A stretch of 39,810 bases of DNA from Desulfurococcales archaeon. GTDB lineage: Archaea > Thermoproteota > Thermoprotei_A > Sulfolobales > Acidilobaceae. Location: positions 1 through 39,810 of the forward strand of contig WAOQ01000017.1 of assembly GCA_015521205.1 (NCBI GenBank). The letters run 5' to 3'. A program made the translations under genes and the position numbers. Of the stretch, positions 24,646-33,281 are shown in pieces. Each line of letters opens with the position of its first letter. Position 1 is the stretch's first letter. The notes beneath the pieces are model-generated. The model was not told where the DNA came from. It worked only from the letters and a program-made list of their open reading frames with translations, and searched no databases.

Positions 24646-26156
24646 AAAAATGGAAACAAGCAACTTGGCGGGAACCACTTATCTACGAGCTAGGTAGCCA
24701 AGGACGAGAAGGGATAGTGCTACCTAATATTGATATAGAAATAGATGAAAAATACGCCAGAAAAACCCCTTTGGAACTACCACAGCTAAGCGAAGTTGAG
24801 GTAGCCAGACATTATACAAGGCTATCACAAATGGCCTACGGAGTTGACCTAGGACCCGTCCCTCTGGGAAGCTGTACTATGAAGTATAACCCGAAATTGA
24901 ACGAGCGCGTGGTTAGAAAGCTTAGACTAGAATATATTCCCCCCCAAACACCAGAAGAATACCTCCAAGGACTTCTTACAATAATCTATAAGTTAAACAA
25001 GTGGTTAGCAGAGATCACCGGTATGGATGCCTGTACTTCGACATTACCCGCAGGTTCATCAGGAGAGTTCGCTGGAGCACTAATAATTAGGAAGTTCTAC
25101 GAGGAGCTTGGGGAACGACGTGATGAAATGCTGATCCCAGACACCGCACACGGAACCAACCCAGCCAGTGCTAAAATGGCCGGGTTCAAGGTCATATCAT
25201 TACCATCTAATAATGAGGGACTAGTTGATATAGACGCTCTAAAAACTGTTCTAAGCGACAGAACCGCTGGGCTCATGCTAACTAATCCCAATACCCTAGG
25301 CATTTTCGAGGAGAACATAGTTGAAATAGCTAACCTTATGCATGAAGCGGGGGCTCTACTATACTATGACGGTGCTAATTTGAATGGAATACTGGGAATA
25401 GCCCGCCCAGGAGACATGGGCTTCGACGTCGTCCATCTCAACTTACATAAAACATTTTCCACCCCCCATGGAGGCGGCGGTCCGGGAGCCGGGGTTCTAT
25501 GTGTAAAAGAGAAACTTGTGAAATACTTGCCAACTCCAAGATTAGTACAAGGCGATAATGGGTTAAAATGGAGCAATCACTGTGATGGACATTGTATAGG
25601 AAGGATGCACTCATTTTATGGAAACATTCCAGCACTGGTAAAAGCGTATACCTATATATTATCACTGGGGAGTCAGGGCCTCAAAGAAGTTGCAACGCAA
25701 AGCGTCTTGAACACCAATTACTTTATAGCACTAATACGTGGCACTAAAGGATATGAGCTACCCTACAGTAAGACTAGGCCTAGAAAGCATGAAGTAGTTA
25801 TTAGCGCATCTCCTCTAAAAAAGGAAACCGGGGTAACGGCTAACGATGTTTCCAAATATCTACTCGACCATGGGGTTCACGCACCCACCGTTTATTTCCC
25901 GTTAACAGTCCCTGAAGCTCTCATGATAGAGTTCACAGAATCGGAGCCTCTGGAGAATATAGAAGAATATGCTACCATCCTGGCTAACGCATACAAAGAC
26001 GCTCTCCAAGAACCCCAAAAACTAACAGACGCTCCAACAAACACTAGTGTAAAAAGGATTGACGCCGTCAAGGCAAACAGACCCCACTGGATCATACCAA
26101 CATACCGTGTTCTCAGAAAGAAAAGAACCGGAGAAAGGAAGTACGAAAAACTCTAG
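24639..26156 (+). CDS. gcvPB: Glycine dehydrogenase (decarboxylating) subunit 2
   Basis: The PLP subunit of the split P-protein, 505 residues. Lys271 in LNLHKTFSTPHGGGGPGAG is the Schiff-base lysine. GPVPLGSCTMKYNPKLNE and PDTAHGTNPASAKMAGF are conserved substrate and PLP loops, and TLPAGSSGE is intact. The GTG start at 24639 lies behind GGAGGTGACC and overlaps the end of gcvPA, giving coupled translation. The last ~30 residues (RIDAVKANRPHWIIPTYRVLRKKR) are the usual tail. Confidence 0.97.
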   Translation: MLKKWKQATWREPLIYELGSQGREGIVLPNIDIEIDEKYARKTPLELPQLSEVEVARHYTRLSQMAYGVDLGPVPLGSCTMKYNPKLNERVVRKLRLEYIPPQTPEEYLQGLLTIIYKLNKWLAEITGMDACTSTLPAGSSGEFAGALIIRKFYEELGERRDEMLIPDTAHGTNPASAKMAGFKVISLPSNNEGLVDIDALKTVLSDRTAGLMLTNPNTLGIFEENIVEIANLMHEAGALLYYDGANLNGILGIARPGDMGFDVVHLNLHKTFSTPHGGGGPGAGVLCVKEKLVKYLPTPRLVQGDNGLKWSNHCDGHCIGRMHSFYGNIPALVKAYTYILSLGSQGLKEVATQSVLNTNYFIALIRGTKGYELPYSKTRPRKHEVVISASPLKKETGVTANDVSKYLLDHGVHAPTVYFPLTVPEALMIEFTESEPLENIEEYATILANAYKDALQEPQKLTDAPTNTSVKRIDAVKANRPHWIIPTYRVLRKKRTGERKYEKL

Positions 26157-26229
26157 AAGAGACAGCGGATACTAATATAAACCCGCGAACAATCATCTAC
26201 ATCTTCGATTTGAGACCCCCGAACGGTAT

Positions 26230-26317
26230 GCGGGGGTGCCCGAGCCTGGTCAAAGGGGTCGGGCTTAGGACCCGATGGCGTAGGCCTGCGTGGGTTCAAA
26301 GCCCACCCCCCGCACCA
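26230..26317 (+). tRNA. tRNA-Leu (anticodon UAG)
   Basis: The acceptor GCGGGGG (26230-26236) pairs with CCCCCGC (26307-26313), followed by A and an encoded CCA (26315-26317). The anticodon stem TCGGG/CCCGA (26259-26263, 26271-26275) holds loop CTTAGGA with anticodon TAG at 26266-26268. A long variable arm (26276-26289) confirms a class II tRNA. The T arm is GTGGG-TTCAAAG-CCCAC. No intron is seen. Confidence 0.96.
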
Positions 26318-26323
26318 CATGGG

Positions 26324-26444
<121 letters not shown>

Positions 26445-26448
26445 CCCA

Positions 26449-26470
26449 CAATCGCGATTGTCCATGTTTT
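26449..26470 (+). terminator. Palindrome plus T-run after tRNA-Val
   Basis: CAATCGCGATTG (26449-26460) is a perfect 12-base palindrome, followed after five bases by TTTTT (26466-26470). The position just after the CCA suggests the 3' end of the tRNA transcript. Confidence 0.35.
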
Positions 26471-26500
26471 TAGTTGAGGGTTTAACGCCTGGTTTTTATG

Positions 26501-26516
26501 ATATACATTTAAATGT
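26501..26516 (+). promoter_or_regulatory. TATA region of the giant subtilase
   Basis: ATATACATTTAAATGT contains the perfect palindrome ACATTTAAATGT (26505-26516). A start near 26535-26540 would give a ~35-base leader holding AAGGTGAT (26560-26567) ahead of ATG 26572. Confidence 0.4.
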
Positions 26517-26571
26517 GATAACTTCTCTAGGTAAACAGTGACCCCAATCGTACCTTTTAAGGTGATAAATC

Positions 26572-29500
26572 ATGAATATGGGGAACAAGATAATAGCCCT
26601 ATTCCTACTGACCTTCTTCATAGCTACGGTCTTCTCACCACTAGCAGTACACGCCAACAGTCCATATAACTGGAGTAAAATAGACCCCAGACTCGCAGAA
26701 ATGGTGAAGAACCCAAGCCAAAAATACGAAGTCATAGTCAAACTAAAGGATGTACCGAAATACATGCTTATCGGAAAAACACACGACATGGTAGTCTCCA
26801 CATTAAAGGAATACGCGAGAAGTACACAAGCCCCGATAGAAAGCATCGTTACACAAAGAGGTGGAGAAGTACTCCATAGCTTCTGGCTGATGAACGCTAT
26901 ACTAGTAAAAGCAGACTTCAACACAATACTACTCCTAACAACATTCGATAACGTTGAGAGAATATTCCCCAACTACAGAATAACCATTGAAGAACCGCTC
27001 TCGAGGACACCAATCAATCCAGACCAGAGCGTGGAAAGCTGGGGAATCTTCAGGATACATGCGCCCGACGTTTGGGCCATGGGATACACTGGTGAAGGAG
27101 TAAGAATAGCCGTACTAGACACCGGCGTAGATATTACTCACCCTGCACTAGCAGGCAAAATGCTAACACTAGACCCCACAGATCCACACTACCCAGGCGG
27201 ATGGATGGAATGGGACAGTGATGGGAACCCAATATGCTCTACACCCCACGACACTGATGGCCACGGAACACATACCAGCGGAACAGCACTGGGAGGCGAT
27301 ACTGAAGATATACTAATCGGTGTAGCACCAGGAGCAACACTAATGCACGGACTAGTACTCCCAGGCGGGAGCGGAAGCTTTGCCCAGGTAATGGCTGGGA
27401 TGGAATGGACAGTAGATCCATACGACTGTGATGGAAACCCGACCGGGCTCCCAGCCCACGTCGTAAGCATGAGCTGGGGCGCGTCAGGATACTATGACAA
27501 TGACCTGCTCCCGGCTATAGAAAACATGTTGCTAGCTGGGATCATACCAGTAGCAGCAATAGGAAACGATGGACCTGGAATCACTAGCAACCCTGGAAAC
27601 ATTTGGGGCGTCTTCGGCGTAGGAGCAACAGACGAGACTGATAATGTAGCATGGTTCAGCAGTGGAGAGGTGGTAAACTGGCCAAGCCCGCCGGCCTCAT
27701 GGCCATTCTTCGGGGGCTACCCGAGCACCTATATGAAACCAGACTTCTCAGCGCCAGGAGTAGATATAGTTAGCTCTGTACCAGGCGGAGGCTATGAAGC
27801 CTGGATGGGTACAAGCATGGCGACACCTCACGTCACCGGTACGGTCGCACTAGTACTGCAAGCCATGGGTGCACTAGACTATCAATCACCTGTACCGGAA
27901 TTCTCATTGCCAGAACTGGTTTACCTCATACTTAACCAGACAGCAGAGGACTTCGGTGATCCCGGACAAGATATAGGATACGGCTGGGGCATCATAAACG
28001 CCTACAATGCTGTAGAAACAGCCATGACGTATGCAAAGAAGAGCGGTGTTACAGGATTCGTCTCAGACGCCGAAACGGGTGAACCCATTGTTTGGGCTTC
28101 GGTATTTGTACAAGAGATAAACAGAACCTTTGGTGTAAACGAGTCCGGTGGGTTCAAGATACCACTTGACCCCGGAACCTATCACCTGACATTCCAAGCA
28201 TGGGGATACCAATCGGTAACGGTTGAAGTGAATGTAACTGCTGGCAACGGCACGCTCGTGGGCGTAGTTACAGACGCACTTACCGGGATGCCTATAACGA
28301 ATGCCACGGCAACAATAATAGAACTCGGTCAGTCATTCTTAACCAACGCCAGCGGCATCTTCACGGCAACCATGCCAGCCGGCACCTACACTGTCATAGT
28401 ATCAGCCCCAGGATATGAGAATCAGACAAAGAGCGTCACAATAAACGAGAATGAGACCACCATCGAGTTCTTCGAACTATTACCAGCTGGCAACGGCACA
28501 ATATCCGGCTACGTGTTCGACTCTAATACCTCGGCTCCAATACCAAACGCTACAATAGCAGCGGTAAGCGCCACTAACGTATTCGTCACCTTCACAGATG
28601 CATCTGGATACTACGAGTTATCCTTACCTGCCGACATATACGATGTAATCGCATCAGCACCTGGATACCTGCCTCAAAACGTGAGCGGAATAATGGTACT
28701 ACCTAACACTACTACTATTGTAAACTTCACTCTAACAACTTTCGCAGGTAGCATCGTAGTCCTAGGAGACGCATATGGCCACATACCCACCATCCTAGAA
28801 AGCTATGGAATACCAAGCGATCTAATAGTCACCTACAACGACTCTGACACCTTGATTAACGACTGGTCCAACGGCACAGTAATGCCTAAGGTACTAGTAA
28901 TAGACCACTGGTACGCTGACGAATCCACGCCCGACAACACCACGGTACTAGCAATTATAGGCTTGGCGGAGCTTTCGGGTACAGAAATAGTCTTCCTAGA
29001 TACCCCATATAGTGGTGCTACGGGAGGAAAAGGCCTCTACTATTATGACGACGAAATAGAATCTTATGGTTACCCTGCACCTGACGACTACATATACGGT
29101 TGGCCAACTCCAGATTATGTTAAGGTAACCATGCTAGATCCCACTCACCCAATATTCAATGGTGTAGTACCAGACAATGACAGCTGGTTCTACCTTGCAG
29201 ACCTAGCCAATAGCGATTATGCAGATTATATAGCATTCTACTTCTATGACGACGACTTCGCAATGCCATTATACCTGGCCAACATAACAGACGACTCTGC
29301 CGGGGAAGCCGGCACAGGTATAGCGGCGTTCATGACGCCAGCTGGTAACGCGTGGATATTCCTAGCCAGCTGGGCCGAGAGTGACTGGATGCAATACCTA
29401 GAACCAGGAATTGATGGAATGTACTCGAACAACACAGCGACGGTACTGTTCAATGCTGTAAACCTAACATATACCATGTCTTCTCTGGTAACCAGTCCAG

Positions 29501-31563
29501 AAGCGATAGCAACAGCGCTGTCCATGCTAAAATCCGCGAGAACATCGATAACGGGCACACCCGAATTCGGAAAGACGAACTATACAGTAGTCAACGTTAG
29601 CCTAGAAAGACTACCCTATGGATACATAGCTGGCGCCGTCACGGACACGGCTGGAAACCCAATAGCAGGAGCTACCGTGGCCATCTCAGGTGCACCCTTC
29701 ACTCTGACAACCGATGAGAATGGTACATTCACCACTTGGCTACCTGCAGGTAACTATACAGTATTCGTATCTGCGCCAGGATACAAGAGTGCAACGGCAA
29801 ATGTCACTATAAACGTGAACGAGACCACCACGGTGTCCTTCGCTCTAGAGGAGGCGCCAAGACTTGCTATACTATACGACTTCAATGGTGAACTAAAATC
29901 ACTCATAACATCATTCGACCCGGAGATATACGTAGAAGACTTCAACAGTATAGACGAGTTCACCGACGCTATAGCCTCAGGGTTCTTCTGGGGTGCAATA
30001 GTATCAGGATACTATGCCGCACCTATGCCCACCGAAGACCAGTTCTTCGCCATGCTGGACGCGATAGAATCACAACAAATGAGTGTAGTGTGGCTCGGCA
30101 ACTGGTATGTTGAAGGAGACCCCGATTTCGGATACGGTATAAGGATGCTACACGAGTATCTAGGGGATCCGGGTACACTAGTCACCGGCTGGGGCACCGG
30201 CGCCGTTTACTATGGGATCCTACAGTCAAGCCCGATATTTGATGGGTACGGGCCTGGAGACGTTGTCGGGATAGTATGGGATACTGCAGCCGACTGGCTG
30301 GCATTCGATGACTTCAGCGGTGAATTACTAGCAACCGTCTCAACTGATTCTACCGGCACTATCGCTGGTGGTGTAGGAGTAAAGTACACTAGCTATGGAA
30401 GCGTGTGGATCCTGATGGCTTCCCTCGCCCCAGAGGAGTGGACCGATACTTATTACTGGACGGAAGATGCTATGATGTTCGTGTTCAACGCCGCGAAACA
30501 AGTACTTGTAAAGAGGATAAATCTAACTCTCAACGAGACCCTAGTGCATGTCGGAGATGCTATAGAAGCAACTATATCTGATGCACCCGCTAATACCACG
30601 TTTACTATAGCAGTGGCGGGAACACCGCTAGCCAATGTAACTACAGACGCGAATGGTACGGCTACGTTCGTGTTTACAGTTCCAGCATTGCCTATGGGAG
30701 ACTATGCGGTCACGGCGACTTCACTCGATATGACGTATCTTGGAGCTGCCACTTTCACGGTAGTCCCGGAGATCATTATAGGCACGGAGCAGATAGCGCA
30801 GGGAGCATTAGCTACTTTCATGGCGACCGGTCTTCCTGCTAACGAAGTGTTCTTCTTCTTGATAGACAGTAACGTTATAACCACGTTTATGAGCGGCTCT
30901 GACGGCACTGCAACATTATACATCAACATACCGTTATACGTCGAAGCTGGTGTTGAACACGCTTTCAATATAGCCTACGCCGACAACGGGACAGTACTAG
31001 TATCAACCGCGGCAAACGTGTATCCAGGCTATATCATTGAACTTCTACAAGAGATAGCGAATGGAACCAATGCAAGTGCTGGACTAACAAGTGAAGTGTT
31101 ATCCCAGTTAAACCAGCTAGGGCTTCTAATCAACACAACAGCAAGTGATCTCGAGACTATGATTAGCAGCGGTAAAGCCGACATAATAGGGCTCCTCAAC
31201 ACTAAGAGTGGTGATATACTCGCAGTCCTAGACACTATGAACGGAACAATACTAGCAAGACTTACGGACATAGAGACCGGGCTTGGAGGAATTAATGCTT
31301 CCATACAATCCAGCACTCAGACGATAAACTCTAACATTGAAACGGCGAAGGGCGAGATCATAAACACGTTAAGCGGCAATATTGATAGTGCCAAGAACGA
31401 GGTTTTAGACGCTATTACATCATTGAATCAGAGCCTATCGTCTACAGCAGAGGATATCAAGCAGAGCGTGCCCAGCAGTACATCGACTAACGCGGCTGCC
31501 GGCATGGCGACATTAGCGTTTTTGGCAAGCCTAGGAGCTATAGTTGTGTCGAGAAGAGGTTAG
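26572..31563 (+). CDS. Giant secreted subtilisin-like protease with stalk and membrane anchor (STABLE-like)
   Basis: A 1663-residue S8 protease. Residues 1-29 are a signal peptide (IIALFLLTFFIATVFSPLAVHA), ~50-145 an I9-type propeptide, and ~155-490 the catalytic domain with Asp183 (VLDTGVD), His231 (DGHGTHTSG), Asn332 (AIGNDGPG) and Ser415 (GTSMATPH). Three carboxypeptidase-regulatory-like beta domains (492-720) follow, then an amidotransferase/ThuA-like domain (~724-965), another beta domain (~1020-1093), a second amidotransferase-like domain (~1096-1316) and Ig-like domains (~1317-1500). A Ser/Thr/Asn-rich 11-residue-periodic stalk (1504-1635) leads to a C-terminal membrane helix and SRRG. 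Many NxT/NxS sites suggest glycosylation. It probably sits on the S-layer and digests external protein. Its stop overlaps that of the convergent moeA. Confidence 0.95.
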   Translation: MNMGNKIIALFLLTFFIATVFSPLAVHANSPYNWSKIDPRLAEMVKNPSQKYEVIVKLKDVPKYMLIGKTHDMVVSTLKEYARSTQAPIESIVTQRGGEVLHSFWLMNAILVKADFNTILLLTTFDNVERIFPNYRITIEEPLSRTPINPDQSVESWGIFRIHAPDVWAMGYTGEGVRIAVLDTGVDITHPALAGKMLTLDPTDPHYPGGWMEWDSDGNPICSTPHDTDGHGTHTSGTALGGDTEDILIGVAPGATLMHGLVLPGGSGSFAQVMAGMEWTVDPYDCDGNPTGLPAHVVSMSWGASGYYDNDLLPAIENMLLAGIIPVAAIGNDGPGITSNPGNIWGVFGVGATDETDNVAWFSSGEVVNWPSPPASWPFFGGYPSTYMKPDFSAPGVDIVSSVPGGGYEAWMGTSMATPHVTGTVALVLQAMGALDYQSPVPEFSLPELVYLILNQTAEDFGDPGQDIGYGWGIINAYNAVETAMTYAKKSGVTGFVSDAETGEPIVWASVFVQEINRTFGVNESGGFKIPLDPGTYHLTFQAWGYQSVTVEVNVTAGNGTLVGVVTDALTGMPITNATATIIELGQSFLTNASGIFTATMPAGTYTVIVSAPGYENQTKSVTINENETTIEFFELLPAGNGTISGYVFDSNTSAPIPNATIAAVSATNVFVTFTDASGYYELSLPADIYDVIASAPGYLPQNVSGIMVLPNTTTIVNFTLTTFAGSIVVLGDAYGHIPTILESYGIPSDLIVTYNDSDTLINDWSNGTVMPKVLVIDHWYADESTPDNTTVLAIIGLAELSGTEIVFLDTPYSGATGGKGLYYYDDEIESYGYPAPDDYIYGWPTPDYVKVTMLDPTHPIFNGVVPDNDSWFYLADLANSDYADYIAFYFYDDDFAMPLYLANITDDSAGEAGTGIAAFMTPAGNAWIFLASWAESDWMQYLEPGIDGMYSNNTATVLFNAVNLTYTMSSLVTSPEAIATALSMLKSARTSITGTPEFGKTNYTVVNVSLERLPYGYIAGAVTDTAGNPIAGATVAISGAPFTLTTDENGTFTTWLPAGNYTVFVSAPGYKSATANVTINVNETTTVSFALEEAPRLAILYDFNGELKSLITSFDPEIYVEDFNSIDEFTDAIASGFFWGAIVSGYYAAPMPTEDQFFAMLDAIESQQMSVVWLGNWYVEGDPDFGYGIRMLHEYLGDPGTLVTGWGTGAVYYGILQSSPIFDGYGPGDVVGIVWDTAADWLAFDDFSGELLATVSTDSTGTIAGGVGVKYTSYGSVWILMASLAPEEWTDTYYWTEDAMMFVFNAAKQVLVKRINLTLNETLVHVGDAIEATISDAPANTTFTIAVAGTPLANVTTDANGTATFVFTVPALPMGDYAVTATSLDMTYLGAATFTVVPEIIIGTEQIAQGALATFMATGLPANEVFFFLIDSNVITTFMSGSDGTATLYINIPLYVEAGVEHAFNIAYADNGTVLVSTAANVYPGYIIELLQEIANGTNASAGLTSEVLSQLNQLGLLINTTASDLETMISSGKADIIGLLNTKSGDILAVLDTMNGTILARLTDIETGLGGINASIQSSTQTINSNIETAKGEIINTLSGNIDSAKNEVLDAITSLNQSLSSTAEDIKQSVPSSTSTNAAAGMATLAFLASLGAIVVSRRG

Positions 31564-33275
31564 AGGCTGATATACCCGAAATACACCTTTTCTTTTTTAA
31601 TGTATATTTTTTCCATTTGACTTACCTTCCCCGTTGAATATTCTTCTGGTAAAATAGCGCAGTTAACATATCCCTGTTCCAACAGGATCTGGGACGTTTT
31701 GAATCTGGGGGTGAGAAGAACTTTTGTCTCTCCACTGACTACGCTCCTAGAAGATTCCATGTACCCCTCGCGGATCGCCATTTTAGAGCAACTAGATGAC
31801 GGATCTCTTACTAAAAATAACTTCCTTTCGGCGATTACACTTAAATCGACGGCTCTCGTTTCTACATATTTTTGATCTTGAGAAAACACTAAAGGCGTCA
31901 TCTCGTCCGCAGATCTAGTTTCTCCCAGATCAATAGTATATGGTACATATATTATTCTATAGGGTTTCTCAACAGGCAACTCTACCTCTCTATAATCTAT
32001 ATCTGTAAACGACAAAACTACTGTTCTATCCTGTTGCCTCTCGAACGACACTGTTACCTGGTTTCCAGCTTGTAACGGAGTATGTCTTTCGCCGGAGATG
32101 AAGAGTGTGGCATCACTGTTTGCCTGGGAGACTATCATATAGCTCTCACGAGCCAATGGGTATGCCACATCATTATATAATGCAACAGGTATGAAAGTTG
32201 CCCTTCCAGGAGTCCCATAAATAGTGTATGCTAAACGTGCTTCGGTTTCCCTACAAGGTTTGTCCAGTATGATACCACCCCTACTAAACCCGGGGATAAT
32301 GATCTTTTCCAGTACATTAGCAGCGCTTCTCGGATTCCCGGGCAACCCGAAAAACGGTTTGCCCTGTATCTCGCCTATCACCGTGGGCTTTCCGGGTTTG
32401 ATCCTTATGCCATGTATGTGTAGTACACCAAGATCTTCTACTACCTGGTATACCAAATCATCGGGTCCGGCACTGGTCCCGCCACTAAGCATTATTATGT
32501 CCGCATCTGGTAGTGTTTTTTGTATGAAATTTTCTAGTTCCTCCCGATCGTCAGGAATAATGCCTGCATCAATGACTTCTGAGCCAAGCTGTGTTAGGCG
32601 GGAGATGATATAATGCCTATTGGAATCATAGATTTTCCCCATGCTAAGGGGTTCTGAAACTTCTATCAACTCGTTCCCGGTAGAAGCTACGGCCACGCGT
32701 ATTTTTCTTGTTACATGTAAAGTTTTCATTCCGAGTGATGCTATAGCTGCCACCATTCTAGCGTCGAGAAGCGTGTATCGTGATAGAACAAGGTCTCCTT
32801 CCGCCACGTCGGTAGCCGGAAGAGCAAAATTCTGTCCTATGCCAACGCTTTTGTAAATAAGCACATCCTCGTCAATCAAATCGACGTGCTCGATAGGTAC
32901 TACCCCATCGGCACCTAACGGTATCCAAGCCCCGGTGTCTACTTCTATGCATTCTCCTTTGGAAAGGCTACGTTTCGGTTTTTCACCTATCTTAACCCTT
33001 CCACCATACTTTAGCTTGACAGGACTATCTTCCCCTGCGGTTGCGACATCCTCTGAAATAACAGCACAACCGTCGACAAGGGAACGTGGATAATAAGGGA
33101 GAGAAAACGGGGCATAAACGTCTTCTAGGAGTACACGTCCTACGGCGTTGTCAATAGTCGTTATCTCCGGAGGTTCTTGTATGAGGTTTTTCCTTACCAT
33201 TTCTGAGAGTCTAGATGATATTAGCAATATAGCCTTTGAGGGTTCTTCTAAGCGTTTAAAGACTCCGCGGGGCAT
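31560..33275 (-). CDS. moeA: MoeA-like molybdopterin (tungstopterin) molybdotransferase with C-terminal extension
   Basis: Residues 1-412 are a full MoeA: ITTIDNAVGRVLLEDVYAP, LPYYPRSLVDGCAV, IEVDTGAWIPLGADGVVP, STGNEL, MLSGGTSAGPDDLV (262-275), IRIKPGKPTVIG and FGLPGNPRSA (309-318), plus domain IV. It inserts Mo or W into adenylylated molybdopterin, tungsten being likely in hyperthermophiles. Residues 413-571 are an added domain that I cannot assign. Archaeal MoeA paralogues often carry a periplasmic-binding-like domain here, but its usual GSHD and HLLD motifs are absent. It is encoded seven bases after the second MoeA gene. Confidence 0.9.
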   Translation of the reverse strand: MPRGVFKRLEEPSKAILLISSRLSEMVRKNLIQEPPEITTIDNAVGRVLLEDVYAPFSLPYYPRSLVDGCAVISEDVATAGEDSPVKLKYGGRVKIGEKPKRSLSKGECIEVDTGAWIPLGADGVVPIEHVDLIDEDVLIYKSVGIGQNFALPATDVAEGDLVLSRYTLLDARMVAAIASLGMKTLHVTRKIRVAVASTGNELIEVSEPLSMGKIYDSNRHYIISRLTQLGSEVIDAGIIPDDREELENFIQKTLPDADIIMLSGGTSAGPDDLVYQVVEDLGVLHIHGIRIKPGKPTVIGEIQGKPFFGLPGNPRSAANVLEKIIIPGFSRGGIILDKPCRETEARLAYTIYGTPGRATFIPVALYNDVAYPLARESYMIVSQANSDATLFISGERHTPLQAGNQVTVSFERQQDRTVVLSFTDIDYREVELPVEKPYRIIYVPYTIDLGETRSADEMTPLVFSQDQKYVETRAVDLSVIAERKLFLVRDPSSSCSKMAIREGYMESSRSVVSGETKVLLTPRFKTSQILLEQGYVNCAILPEEYSTGKVSQMEKIYIKKEKVYFGYISL

Positions 33276-33281
33276 ACTTCA

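Noticed and set aside
25116-25136. Box C-like GTGATGA followed by CTGA inside gcvPB
   Set aside because: Only four bases separate the boxes, there is no terminal stem, and the bases are fully explained by the gcvPB coding sequence.
32040-32100. Full periplasmic-binding domain fused to MoeA
   Set aside because: The extension after residue 412 lacks the expected signature motifs and is too short, so it is left as unassigned.
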